Assembly (NCBI GenBank): GCA_963576475.1
Contig: OY754974.1
Location: forward strand, 5,038,274-5,102,273
Length of the DNA: 64,000 nt
Direction: 5' to 3'
From: Molanna angustata
Taxonomy: Eukaryota; Arthropoda; Insecta; Trichoptera; Molannidae
Part shown: in pieces, positions 20,386 through 30,715 of the stretch
How positions within the stretch are numbered: the first letter of the stretch is position 1
How the letters are laid out: every line of letters starts with the position of its first letter
Position numbers and translations under genes: made by a program
The notes under the pieces: model-generated
What the model saw: the letters and a program-made list of their open reading frames with translations, nothing else
Told to the model about the DNA's origin: nothing
Database searches by the model: none

Positions 20386-21059
20386 AGTCTGCAGGATGAG
20401 CGCGAGTCACGGTCAAGGCCATTTCTGTTTAAATTTACACGAGACGAAGGTTGTCAAACGAGACTGTCAAGAACCGGATGCGATTGGCCTTTTTTTGTTT
20501 GTATTATTTGACTAATGGCAAATAAAAATGATTTCTAATTTCCTTAATGCATGTCATCATGACGTATCGACTAGCCTCATTATTGAGATCGCAAGTCAAT
20601 ATGTATAATATATACATAATGTATGTGTGCGGACAAAAAATAAGGCCGATTGTTTTAGCAAACAATTTATTGAGTTACTATATATTTGAATAATATATCT
20701 TTTTTTCATTTGTTTATTCAAAAAATCAATTCTTAGAAAAACAGTATGTACCAACAGTAAACAATATAGTAATTAACATTTATTTATTTATTTTTATTTA
20801 TTAAAAATCCATTTATACAAGTAGGTATAAGAATATCAGAAGTGGGTACAATATAACTTGATAAAGTAGTAAATAAAATGTATAATACCTACTATAATTA
20901 AGTTAATAGTTAAAGTTTAAGTTATAAGTTTATACACAAATTTACTTTAATTTGTGGATAAATAACAAAAATATTAAATAACAAAATATTTATTATTTTT
21001 TATTTATTTATTACCTATTTATTAAATTCATTGGGTTATTTATTATTTAATTAATTAAT
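20386..21059. other. AT-rich spacer, probable LINE 3' UTR near 20760-20880
   Basis: TTTATTTATTTTTATTTATT followed by AAAAATCCATTTATACAAG resembles the inverted 3' UTR plus AAAT tail of CR1/jockey LINEs. There is no coding part. Confidence 0.4.
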
Positions 21060-21107
21060 TAAGTAATAAATTAATTTATTTATTTGTTTATATATTTATT
21101 TATTTAG

Positions 21108-21150
<43 letters not shown>

Positions 21151-21155
21151 TATAT

Positions 21156-21254
<99 letters not shown>
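21060..21254. repeat. (TTTA)n microsatellite
   Basis: Long TTTA array, uninterrupted from about 21152 and mixed with TTAA units on its left. Confidence 0.95.
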
Positions 21255-21339
21255 TAATGTCATATTATTATGTACCTTTACATATTTCCAACTGCAAATC
21301 GCTGTAGAGTCAGCCGTTTATCGTACGGATAAAAATCTT

Positions 21340-22307
21340 ACAAGTTGCATGTAACATATGAGATCCAACTGTCGATAGCGATAGTATGTAGGTATAGTTG
21401 AAGAATAAGAATCAAACTATAAACCCATAAATACAAATTATTGAATATTTTAACACATGTTGGTATGCAAGATTGAAAGAGATATTGTGAGTAGAATGAA
21501 AGTAAATAAACTACGATGGTTCGGACATGTGGAGAGAATGAATGATGAGCGCCTGACAAAGAAAGTATACAAGGCTGAAAAGAGTGGAATGAGAGGTCGT
21601 GGCCGCCCGAGAAAGAGTTGGCATGATCATATAAATGAGATTTTGAAAGATGGTAATATACGAAGTCAGAATAATAGGAGAGCATGTATGACGCGATGCA
21701 TGGATGTAAATGAGGCAAAACATGTATGTCAAGATAGAGGTGTCTGGCGTTCGGTCCTCTCTGCCTACCCCAAGTAGGGATACGGCGTGATGGTATGTAT
21801 GTATGTATGTATGTTGGTATGTATGTCTAGATAGGATAGTATGGAGGTCAGTCCTCATTTCCTACCCGGAATATGACGACAGCATGATGGTTCTGTATGT
21901 ATGTTTGGAGATTAAGTACCTATCAAACAATTAAGTCTTCTTACATATTGTGTATAGGCGACTGCCATACAAATTGTATGAAGCAATGTCTTCACTAAAT
22001 TCAATTTTTATAAAAATTCTTAAAAAAAATTGAGATGTGATAATACAATGTTAATATTTTTTATAGAAAATTAAATTATCTAGTTGGGATGTTTCGGCCT
22101 TTTTTGATATTTTTAAAAAAATTTGGAATATTGGCAGTTAAACTCATAAATTTATCATAAAAAAAATATTATTTTTAATAAAAAATGTTTGAGAAGATAT
22201 GGGATTTTTTTGAAAAAACCAATTTGAAATTTTGTATTTGTCTATGTTTGTACCAATTTTCAGCGTTCTAGCTTTTATGGTTTCTGAGATATATGGAAAA
22301 ATAAATA
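21340..22307 (+). mobile_element. TE-D copy split by a LINE-A insertion
   Basis: TTGCATGTAACATATGAGAT at the left and TACCAATTTTCAGCGTTCTA near the right match TE-D copies at 57656-58345 (inverted) and 58811-59445. Its middle (21822-21900) is itself a diverged LINE-A 3' end (CTACCCGGAATATGACGACA, then CATGATGG). It runs into the CAAA array at 22308. No coding capacity. Confidence 0.75.
21468..21810 (+). mobile_element. LINE-A 5'-truncated insertion with 11-bp target duplication
   Basis: ATGTTGGTATG occurs at 21457-21467 and 21811-21821. The TE-D copy at 58811 gives a close match to the empty site (ACATGTGTAGGTATGTATGT). The insert carries an open frame through the LINE tail: RMKVNKLRWFGHVERMNDER, then LTKKVYKAEKSGMRGRGRPR, RRACMTRCMDVNEAKHVCQD and WRSVLSAYPK, ending at TAG (21775-21777). 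The frame is open from about 21457, reading through the duplication. The 3' end is GGCGTGATGGTATGTATGTA, so the family has a GTAT-repeat tail and no poly(A). No RT core is present. Confidence 0.88.
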
Positions 22308-22495
22308 CAAACAAACAAACAAACAAACAAACAAACAAACAAACAAACAACCAAACAAACAAACAAACAAACAAACAAACAAACAAACAAACAAACAAAC
22401 AAACAAACAAACAAACAAACAAACAAACAAACAAACAAACAAACAAACAAACAAACAAACAAACAAACAAACAAACAAACAAATACAAACAAACA
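22308..22495. repeat. (CAAA)n microsatellite
   Basis: About 47 units with one C variant at about 22351. The apparent proteins in several frames (VCLF or KQTN repeats) are artefacts of the array. Confidence 0.97.
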
Positions 22496-23082
22496 ATAAG
22501 TGGGTTCTTTGCTGTTCTAAGCGAAACTTTGAAACTTTTAGAAACTTTGCTGTTTTAGGCGAACAATGAAATTATATTTTTATCATGAAATTAATAAGTC
22601 AATCTATCTTTTTCGTTAAATTATTTGAATGTTTTTAATCTCCTATACTGATGGTTTAGAATCAATTTGATGCTGAGTTTCAAAACAAAATATACTATCC
22701 AGTTTTCATAGCTCATCACCATTAAGAATTATCCAATCAAATATTTTCAAATACATATGTTAAAAGAAACAGTCTATCATAAAGACGATATTTAGACACA
22801 CCAGATGACATCTATCGTTGGGTCTGTTTACTTTTATCCGCGCCATTTACTGTCACCGCCGCCAACCGGGTGACATCTAGCGGATAATTAGAAATTTTAA
22901 TTATAAATTTAGAATAATTATTTTCACCGACTCCAGACGCCGCGTGGTTCAGCGCTTGGATGATTAAGTGCTCCTATTCTTGTCTCCCCCTATTTACCAA
23001 TTTGGTGTGATGTAAACGCCGCGAGATTATTTTTTTCATACACAAAGTAACTTGACGTGGAAATGTTTCCGTGTGTTTTATT
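22496..23082. other. Mixed-composition spacer
   Basis: Contains a GC-richer part (22820-23030) with GTCACCGCCGCCAACCGGG and CCAGACGCCGCGTGGTTCAG. It is not recognisably a transposon and may be unique host sequence upstream of the possible exon at 23083. Confidence 0.35.
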
Positions 23083-23142
23083 ATGAGGTGGAGCGGTTTC
23101 CGTTACCGTAGAATGAAATGGAAGTTTCACAGTTGGTATAAG
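23083..23142 (+). CDS. Possible 5' coding exon (20 codons) with consensus splice donor
   Basis: ATG at 23083 opens MRWSGFRYRRMKWKFHSWYK, which runs to AAG at 23142, directly followed by GTGAGT (23143-23148). AAG|GTGAGT is the full metazoan donor consensus, and the sequence before it is GC-richer than after it. There is no acceptor or second exon that I can assign, and 20 codons prove nothing. It could be chance. Confidence 0.2.
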
Positions 23143-23416
23143 GTGAGTGTCATATTATTGTGAATTATGGATGGTCCAACATGATCTATGGGACTTTATC
23201 AATTTCATTTTTGTAGTGAGTGATTTATTTTTTATGAAGGAACCGGATCATGTATGAAAAAACCCATTAAATAATAAAAACGCATTATTTTCGTTTCTAT
23301 GGTATGATAATACCTATTATTTGTTTATTTTATTTTTATAGTCATATTTTAATTTGTTTATTTTTTATAAACCTGGAACAGACTTATGAATACGTTGAAG
23401 ACATACGATAAATAAA

Positions 23417-23490
23417 TCGGTGGTAGAGCAGTTAGATCGTTTGAGCTACTTTGTTAGGTTCCTGGTTTGAGTCCCACTTCGTTAATTCTT
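23417..23490 (+). mobile_element. SINE-1 head fragment
   Basis: GGTGGTAGAGCAGTTAGATC (box A-like) and CCTGGTTTGAGTCCC (box B-like), in tRNA spacing. No SINE-1 tail follows, so this is a truncated or very old copy. Confidence 0.55.
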
Positions 23491-23549
23491 TTTAATTTAT
23501 CTTTGCAAGTTTCTGAGTATTTACTTAAATAGTGATGAACAAAAGTCTT

Positions 23550-24770
23550 GCAGGTTTTGCAAGACCGAGACCGAAATCAAGACCGCATGTGTCGCTGCAA
23601 GAGCAAAACTAAGACCAGGGGATGCAAGACCATGACTAGGTTTTGTTGAATCTTATAATCATTTGTTTTGAATTAGGTGAAAAGCAATTATCTACGTACC
23701 TATTATCAACATCAAACTATAAATTGGTGAGATTGATAGATTTGACGGTAACTTTGTGGTAGTCCATGATTATAAAAATATATTTAAATATATAGTTATA
23801 ATTCACCTGTCGATGGGAGGAGTGCACTCCCGAAACTAGTAGTGTTTAATTATACTCAATAAGTGGTATATAGCAAAGTATTTGCTTCATTTTTATTTTT
23901 GTATAAATTGGTTTTTTATGTTGAATTACTGAATTTTAATACTAAAATAAAAATAAAAATTGTAAAAGACATGCACGATTTGCAAAACCGAGACCAAAAC
24001 CCGGTATGCAAGATCAAGACTAAGACTAGGGAATGCACTTACTTCTCCATGTCAACATTCCGACGAGAACTCTATAACGATGTTCGAGGGAATTCCTTTG
24101 GCCCCATTGGACATGCGAACCTTGTAGCCACGAAGAGCAACTTCAGAGCATTCAAGACTTTTTGTCAAAAATACGGTGAACTAATATCTTCACTTTCAGT
24201 GCACAACGGACCTACTGCTCCCTTATAATCTGCTCTCTTTGGCACGTGCAGTGTCTGTAAGGTTTTAGAGTTCTCCGGACTCTTCTTACGTTCTTATGTG
24301 TTCTTTCAGAGTTTTGCAAGGGGCCGTTTTTAGTCCCCATAAGCAGAACGGGTGGTGGTGGGGGAAGAACAGACCAAAACTATGTCTTCGTTTTTAAATG
24401 CAAGACCAAGAATAGATCGAGTATGCTAGACCAAAACCATGTCCTCGTTTTTAAATGCAAGACCAAGAATAGATCGTGTATGCTAGACCAAAACCATGTC
24501 CTCGTTTTTAAATGCAAGACCAAGAATAGATCGAGTATGCTAGACCAAAACCATGTCCTCGTTTTTAAATGCAAGACCAAGACTAGATAGAGTATGCTAG
24601 ACCAAAACCAAGTCCTCGTTTTTAAATGCAAGACCACGACTTGATAGAGTATGCAAGATCAAAACCAAGACCTCGTTTGTTAATGCAAGACCAAGAATAG
24701 ATCGAGTATGCTGGACCAAAACCAAGACCTCATATGTAAATGCAATATCATCCCAGTCTTGGCCTTGGTC
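23550..24770. repeat. 57-bp minisatellite with degenerate CAAGACC units
   Basis: From 24372 to about 24760 a 57-bp unit (GCAAGACCAAGAATAGATCG, then TATGCTAGACCAAAACC and TCCTCGTTTTTAAAT) repeats, with its ATGTCCTCG part at 24382, 24439 and 24496 and later copies. Degenerate CAAGACCGAGACC units also occur at 23555-23640 and 23975-24030. The R1 fragment at 24030-24370 separates the two parts. Confidence 0.85.
24030..24370 (+). pseudogene. R1-like LINE 3' fragment
   Basis: Frame to a stop at 24226-24228: RRELYNDVRGNSFGPIGHAN, then LVATKSNFRAFKTFCQKYGE. It matches the last residues of the large R1-like protein at 26745-28637 (RSELLVAVRGPLQGPIGHAD, then LVISKNNYKAFKRFC). The 3' UTR ends CAGAACGGGTGGTGGTGGGG, as in the 26476-28637 element. 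It lies inside the CAAGACC array. Confidence 0.85.
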
Positions 24771-24869
24771 TAGCATCACTATACACATAATATCGTCGTA
24801 ATATTCATCTACTTTCATTAGTATTTATTTTTGTTCACATTTTGTTAAAGAATGCATAAGTCCTTGTAA

Positions 24870-25025
24870 CAATTAAGTACATATGATATACATCCTCATA
24901 TTATACTCACTAAACTTAGCATAAATGCTTGTGATATAGGTGAACGAAATCGAAAACTTGGCAGGATTCGAACTCGCGACCACTCGATTACTCACCCATC
25001 ACGCTAACCACTCTGCCGCTACCAC
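24870..25025 (-). mobile_element. SINE-1, nearly full copy
   Basis: Minus strand: GGTAGCGGCAGAGTGGTTAG (box A), then GCGAGTTCGAATCCTGCC (box B), a tail with GTTCACCTATATCACAAGCA and TTTATGCTAAGTTTAGTGAG. It is parallel to the copy at 30716-30880. Confidence 0.85.
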
Positions 25026-25548
25026 ACATCAAATAACATTTTAAATACTACTTTCCGTGTCCGGAACACCATCATATTGGTTGGTGCTCCGGTGGTGGAA
25101 GGATTGGCCGGCATTCTGCCGTTTCCAGGGACGCCCGATTGCTTTTCCGAAGTTAACCGAAACTCAATCTACGTGGAGGCTCCTTCCGTGTCCCCACATT
25201 TTAAATAACTCTTCAACATTTAACAAAAACCTTGGGATTAAAAATCAAAACAAAAAGAGCTAAAAATAGATTTATTATTTTTAATGTACCTACATAATCT
25301 AAGGTACCTACATTTATTTATTTCTATCTAAAGGTAAGTATATAATCTATATTGTGTAAAGGGTTTTTCTTCTTTCTAATGTTGAATGTAAATTTTGTAT
25401 GCAAAAGATATAGTTTGTGTAGCATTGCTCACATACTGGAATAAAATATTAAAAGTCTTTCGCAATTAATAAAAGTATCAGAATATTTCTGAAAAATATT
25501 TATTAAAGCCGACAGTTTGCGAGTAAATTTTGTAACAAATTAATATTA
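25026..25548. other. Spacer with a GC-richer block at 25050-25200
   Basis: TTCCGTGTCC occurs at both 25054 and 25187, bracketing about 135 bp of GC-richer sequence. I do not recognise it. The remainder is AT-rich. Confidence 0.35.
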
Positions 25549-25722
25549 CCATAACCGAGATGTCGCTGTTGTAGAAGGGACATAATAACCGAGATGTCGC
25601 TCTCGTAGAAGGGACATAATAACCGAGATGTCGCTGTCGTAGAAGGGACATAATAACCGAGATGTCGCTCTCGTAGAAGGGACATAATAACCGAGATGTC
25701 GCTGTCGTAGAAGGGACATAAT
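25549..25722. repeat. 34-bp tandem repeat, five copies, alternating variants
   Basis: Unit ACCGAGATGTCGCTGTCGTA plus GAAGGGACATAATA. Units alternate between GCTGT(T/C)G and GCTCTCG, so the array seems to have grown as 68-bp dimers. Confidence 0.93.
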
Positions 25723-26040
25723 ATATCACGCGATAAGAGCGAAATATAATTAATTTTTAATAAGTTTCAACTGTGGTTTCAATAGTGCGTTTACTATTTA
25801 CAAAAACATCCGCCTTTAAATTTTTGACTAATTTAATGATGTCTGCTATCACGGCTCATTTTACTCGCTAAATGGTTTTCGTGGGCGAATGTTGGTGCTT
25901 AAGTAAGGGAAGCGATATTTTATAAAAATGAACATTTTAACTCACCGTCATATAGTTTATTATTTGAATCATATCAGTGGAAATATAGTTTTTGATATTT
26001 ATTTTTAATAACTACGATTCACCTACTTAAATATATTTTA
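25723..26040. other. Spacer, no feature recognised
   Basis: No supported feature. Confidence 0.4.
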
Positions 26041-26475
26041 CTCCACACTACCCCAAGGGGATATCGTGGGGGCAAGGGGATATTATGAATTCGCAATTCT
26101 CGAGTATATTTTTTTATTGAATATATAACAAGTATCATGCTGAGATTGTATTATGAAAGATTCATCACAATGTCAATGTGCTGCATACCTACTATGTGCT
26201 ATAATATTCTACTTTATCGGTTATAGACTAAAGTATGTAGGTACTTGTTCCATTCTTTTCCAATTTTTCAAATTTGTATACCTAATACTATCTTAGACCC
26301 CATAAGATTTTGAAGGATATCCGATCAGTGCAACTCAATTTTTTTACCCGTCAAATATTTCAAAATGACCCCAAGCTCAGGAAAGTTATATTTTTTCAAA
26401 TTGCTAAAAAGGCGCATCACGTTCATAAAATGACAATTAAAATGATAATTTTTTTCATAATAAAATACTTAAGTC

Positions 26476-28637
26476 GCTACTCGCTACTCCCACCACCACC
26501 CGCTCCGCATATGGGGACTGTCAACGGCCCCTTCGCAGAACGCTAGAATGAATGACAAAAAAAAACAATGCATGGCACGAAGAGTAGCTCATGGAGCCCT
26601 CTAGATTAGCAATCTCGGCACCATGGTGCAAAAAGAACAATCAACAAGTGCGAATTGAGATTCACACTTGCGGACTGTCGGCGACTTCAGATCCATATAT
26701 ATAGAGCATCAGAGAAGTGACCAAGATCTCTGGAAACAGAAAAGTCAGTGAGAATCTTCGGATAATAAGGCACCGTATCTATGGCAAAATCGTTTGAAGG
26801 CTTTGTAATTGTTCTTCGAGATCACTAAGTCCGCATGTCCAATGGGACCTTGAAGAGGCCCACGGACAGCAACGAGGAGCTCCGATCTGTAAGAGGACAC
26901 AATTGGGTGGGAACACTCCCAAAGGATGTGATCCGAAGTTTGGTCCGGACATTGACAAAACTGACATGAGGAAGAGGGAGCAACGTTGAAGCGATGGAGA
27001 TAGCTTTTAAAGTTACCGTGTCCTGTGAGAAATTGAGAAGTCCAAAAGTCTGGAACAACCCAAGGAGATTTCAGTCGCGACCTCACGTCAGGAAAAAATA
27101 AAAAGGTAACTCTACCAACTAGACAGGTCGTCCAGCGGTTTTGCCAAATGTTTAGTAGAGTGTCGCTCACGTTTCTCTTAATTGAGCTTCGAGACATTCG
27201 ACTTTCAGGGGGGTGAAAAGAAGTGTCACCGACGACAGAAGGACGGCCTCGCAATAAATTGAAAATAGCACCTCTACGTTGAATTTCAAGATCAAGGGGG
27301 GTTAAGCCTGTCAAAATTGGCAGGGCTTCGGTGGGGCTTGTTCTGTAAGCTTTGGATAGTGCAATGAGAGCGAATCTTTGGCCTGAAAGCAAGGTTCTTC
27401 GAATATGCTGAAACTCGCAGGCGTTAGACCAACAGCCTGCCGCATAGCAAGCGATGCCAAGATAAACGGCTTTGTAGAAAAGGCGGGCGATAGGAAATTG
27501 CAGACCCCAGCTTGCTTTGGCGAGGTGTCCTATTTTAATGAAAGCAAACTTAGCCTTATCTACACATGATTTGGCATGATTTTTGAAACTCGGTCCCCTT
27601 TCTAGAATAACTCCGAGACAGGTGACTTGGTCTCGAAAGACAATATTAGTTCCTAGAAACTGGATGGACGGCCGTCTGCGAAGTATGCCCTTAAATACCA
27701 GGCCATAAGTCTTGTTCGGAGCGAAGCATAGCTTGTTTTTTATACCCCAGTCAGAAACAAAGCTCAGCGCTTGGGTGGCTGAGTTCTCGACTGATCTGCG
27801 AGAATCAGCACGAATCATAATGTAAGCATCATCAGCATATGCTTGAATTATACAGTTGCTCGGAAGAGGAAGATCCAATAGATCATCGAAAAGAATGTTC
27901 CAAAGAAGTGGACCGAGAACAGAACCTTGAGGACATCCAATGCTTACTTGTCGCTTATGAATAAATTGACCCCCAGGAAGGACTATGTGGCGATTTTCGA
28001 AGTAGCTCTTAACAATAAGGTATAAGTTACGAGGAATATTTCTAGCCTTAAGTTTGTGCAGAATGAGCGGCCACCAAGCATTGTCAAACGCACCACTTAT
28101 ATCAAGCGAGATGGCTACAACATATTTCTCATTGGAGCACTCTACAAAATCTATCATCTCGTTAACAGCGTCAACGGTGGAGATGCCGGGACGAAAACCA
28201 AATTGGCGTCGGGATAGCGGACGATAATTAGAGAGATGTGACTCAATTCTACGGCAAATCAATTGCTCGAGAACTTTACCTAGAATAGGGAGAAGAGTAA
28301 TGGGTCTGTATGATTTGGGATCCGTACTAGAGCGATCGCAACGTTTGGATATTATCGTCGTGAGACCTGTTTTCCAGCAATCTGGAAAACAGCCTTCATT
28401 TAGACATCGGTTGAAGAGGACAGTCATTTCAGAACGAGCTAGACGCCAGCATCTCTGTGCTAGAGAAGAATCAATGCGATCTAAGCCTGGGGATTTATTT
28501 TGCTTAAGGTTCTTGATAATTAAATCAAGTTCCTCAGCAGAAGTTGGTGGCGAAGGGGATGTTAGAGGAATAGTTTTTTGAAGAGTACGAACCTGTTTGT
28601 GAAAATCGTTATCAGTCAGAGGATTGTCTTTTGAGAC
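26476..28637 (-). mobile_element. R1-clade-like LINE, 5'-truncated, with exact 15-bp target duplication
   Basis: TAAAATACTTAAGTC is present on both sides (26461-26475 and 28638-28652), which fixes the boundaries. The 5' end (at 28637) falls just before the RT domain, so the endonuclease and any ORF1 are missing, as expected from incomplete target-primed reverse transcription. The 3' UTR (26744-26476) ends GGGTGGTGGTGGGAGTAGCG then AGTAGC: a double GAGTAGC with no poly(A). The target is the interior of an HLE, not 28S rDNA. Confidence 0.92.
26745..28637 (-). CDS. R1-like reverse transcriptase, 630-codon open frame (5' partial)
   Basis: Reverse transcriptase of a non-LTR retrotransposon, which copies the element RNA at a nicked target. 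The frame is open from the truncation point. The first Met is at 28427 (residue 71), but earlier residues are already RT-like (AEELDLIIKNLKQNKSPGLD), so no natural start is present. Motifs by residue: RPITLLPILGKVLE near 111-124, FGFRP near 146-150, LDISGAFD near 178-185, GCPQGSVLGPLLWN near 234-247, catalytic YADD near 267-270, then thumb (CLGVILERG). The C-terminus has FLTGHGNFKSYLHRF and a CQFCQCPDQTSDHILWEC knuckle near 558-575, which fits the R1 group. No EN or RNase H domain is seen. All catalytic residues are present with no stop, so the insertion looks young. Without promoter and EN it is probably not autonomous. Confidence 0.93.
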   Translation of the reverse strand, partial: VSKDNPLTDNDFHKQVRTLQKTIPLTSPSPPTSAEELDLIIKNLKQNKSPGLDRIDSSLAQRCWRLARSEMTVLFNRCLNEGCFPDCWKTGLTTIISKRCDRSSTDPKSYRPITLLPILGKVLEQLICRRIESHLSNYRPLSRRQFGFRPGISTVDAVNEMIDFVECSNEKYVVAISLDISGAFDNAWWPLILHKLKARNIPRNLYLIVKSYFENRHIVLPGGQFIHKRQVSIGCPQGSVLGPLLWNILFDDLLDLPLPSNCIIQAYADDAYIMIRADSRRSVENSATQALSFVSDWGIKNKLCFAPNKTYGLVFKGILRRRPSIQFLGTNIVFRDQVTCLGVILERGPSFKNHAKSCVDKAKFAFIKIGHLAKASWGLQFPIARLFYKAVYLGIACYAAGCWSNACEFQHIRRTLLSGQRFALIALSKAYRTSPTEALPILTGLTPLDLEIQRRGAIFNLLRGRPSVVGDTSFHPPESRMSRSSIKRNVSDTLLNIWQNRWTTCLVGRVTFLFFPDVRSRLKSPWVVPDFWTSQFLTGHGNFKSYLHRFNVAPSSSCQFCQCPDQTSDHILWECSHPIVSSYRSELLVAVRGPLQGPIGHADLVISKNNYKAFKRFCHRYGALLSEDSH

Positions 28638-28752
28638 TAAAATACTTAAGTCAAAAATAATTTAACAATTTCATATGAAAAATCTTCATGCAAAATTTGA
28701 ATACTTTGTGGCGTGACTAGTAAGAAGTATAGCGTTGGCCACAACCCACTCG

Positions 28753-29320
28753 TTTTTTTTTTCTTAGAGTTGAAGCCAGGACGTCAATGAATTAGTTAAA
28801 TGACTTATATACCGATATTATACATGCATACCACACCATCGACATTGACACAAGGATATAATATTAAGTGACAAAAGTAATTCTCAAATTTTTAATTAAT
28901 TTGATTTAATCTTAACGTATGTATTTATGACAGTTAATTAATAAATATCAAAAGATATAATTACTCATATCTAATTCCTATATATTAACATTTATAATTT
29001 ATTCATTGTTAATATTTTTTGGTAATAATTTTAGTAATGTGTTCCTTTTAAAATCAACAATAACAAAAAATGCAACTTTCGTGTTCAGGGCCGAATCAAC
29101 GAAATTCGGCGCCTGGTACGCTAAATTTTCAGGTTTCATTTAATTTTTGTTATTGATTAACTTATGTTTTTTTTTGTAAAATAATATAAGTGGATAATTT
29201 GGTGGTAGAGTAACTACATAATTGAATTGTAGGTACGAGAGAACTTGCAATGACAAACTGTCTGTACACTTTAGTGTTTAATAGTATATTCTAATCAACT
29301 TTTTCTAAAAATTACATAAA
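28753..29320. other. AT-rich spacer
   Basis: A faint SINE-1 head (TTTGGTGGTAGAGTAACTAC) lies at about 29199. Nothing else supported. Confidence 0.4.
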
Positions 29321-29425
29321 CTAGGGGCTCTGCCCCTTGCCGATGTCGCGGCCCAACCCCCAACGGACGCTGCGCGGCTTATTTGCCGCTACGCAGTTGC
29401 GAAATAACCTTATAAAACTAAATAT
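29321..29425. other. GC-rich block, likely transposon end
   Basis: CTAGGGGCTCTGCCCCTTGC and GCGCGGCTTATTTGCCGCTA are short GC-rich foldbacks, reminiscent of the hairpins at 3560-3650. It stands out from the AT-rich surroundings. No counterpart end was located. Confidence 0.4.
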
Positions 29426-30715
29426 CGCCAAATATACCATTTAGGACATTACAAACATTTAAAAACTAAATATCTTTACGTGAAAACGTTAAAATCAAGT
29501 ATTAAATCAGTATTTTTATAGTAAAAATGCGGAAACTATAAAAAAATATTTTCGACAATGTTTTGAAAGAAATGCGTTTTATGAAATGCGTACGTTTGAA
29601 ATTACAAACATTAAAAATTTGAATGTACATTCCAAATATCATTTAGAACAGTACACAACAGTTAAGACTGAATATCTTTTTATAATAATACAATAATAAT
29701 GATAAATTATAAATAATTAAACTAAATAACGCCATTAAATGAAAATATTATTATCTTATCTTTTACCGGAATTCTGACATATTATGACATGTCAAAAGCA
29801 ATATTGTCAGTATTCAAAATGGATATCCGCAGATTATTACGCTTAAAATTTATTCTGTATGTTTGAAATTCCTTTTTAAACAATAATATTGTCAATTTAT
29901 GCAGAAAATACATTTTGTACTTTTTCGCATAAATTTATTTATTTTAAAGAAAAAATTAGAACGCCAAAATTGATTAAGGAAAAATTATTTCACTGGCAAT
30001 CGATTGAACGACGAAAAAACATGGCGTACAGTCATTGTATTATAGATGATAAAAAGCGTCCCTTCCTTTCAAAATCGTTCAACAAAAATCTTTTTTACTG
30101 AAATCTGAATAAGGAATCGTTTATTGCTATAATGCAATTTCCTTCAAACAATGTGAAGCGAATGTATTTCAACAAACCTTTATGTGTCTACATGAAGGTT
30201 TATTGAAATAAAAAAATAAAGAAAATGCGCCTGAAGCAACTGTACAACTTGAATGTACAGTGAATGCGGATCTGTTCATATTTCACAAAGACTGGGTTCG
30301 GTTAAATAATAACATGAAATTAGCGTCTAAAATGGTATGGTTCTCTATAAAAAAAACGATATGCTTGTGTACGGACAGAACTCGCAATGGAATTTATTTA
30401 ATATTTCTTGTAATTATCTCTCTACTAGTATTTAATTACCGTATGTTTATTTTGGCTTTTTTTAGTAATATGAAACCAGTACTTACATAGTTGTTATTTC
30501 CTATACAGTTTATTATAATTTGTTGCTAAATATATATTTTTATACACACAGCACATTACGGAATTAGCGAGGAGTCTGTTTTGTGTCATTTATTTAACTA
30601 AACATTGTTTAGTCTGTTTGTTTTGATATATTGATGATAAGAGAATTTTTAATTAGATAGGTATACGTCACTATTAAATTGTTACATTCTTAAAAATCGC
30701 CGAATTTTATAAACA
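29426..30715. other. AT-rich spacer
   Basis: Small open frames of 70-76 codons at 29889-30101 and 30260-30490 have no recognisable domain or codon bias. I treat them as chance frames. The phrase ACATTTAAAAACTAAATATC and relatives recur at 29400-29680, suggesting a decayed local duplication. Confidence 0.35.

Larger units (their letters stand above)
26041..28752 (-). mobile_element. HLE copy split by an R1-like retrotransposon
   Basis: Minus strand: starts at 28752 with CGAGTGGGTTGTGGCCAACG and ends at 26041 with CCCCTTGGGGTAGTGTGGAG. Interior strings shared with other copies include TACAATCTCAGCATGATACT. The R1-like element occupies 26476-28637. Without it and one copy of the target duplication the HLE is about 535 bp, close to the 36323-36886 copy. 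Confidence 0.8.

Noticed and set aside
22144..22558. Long open frames on both strands (VCLF and KQTN repeats)
   Set aside because: They lie entirely across a pure CAAA microsatellite, which is open in several frames by construction.
24380..24818. WFWSSIL repeat peptides on the minus strand
   Set aside because: Reverse reading of the 57-bp array.
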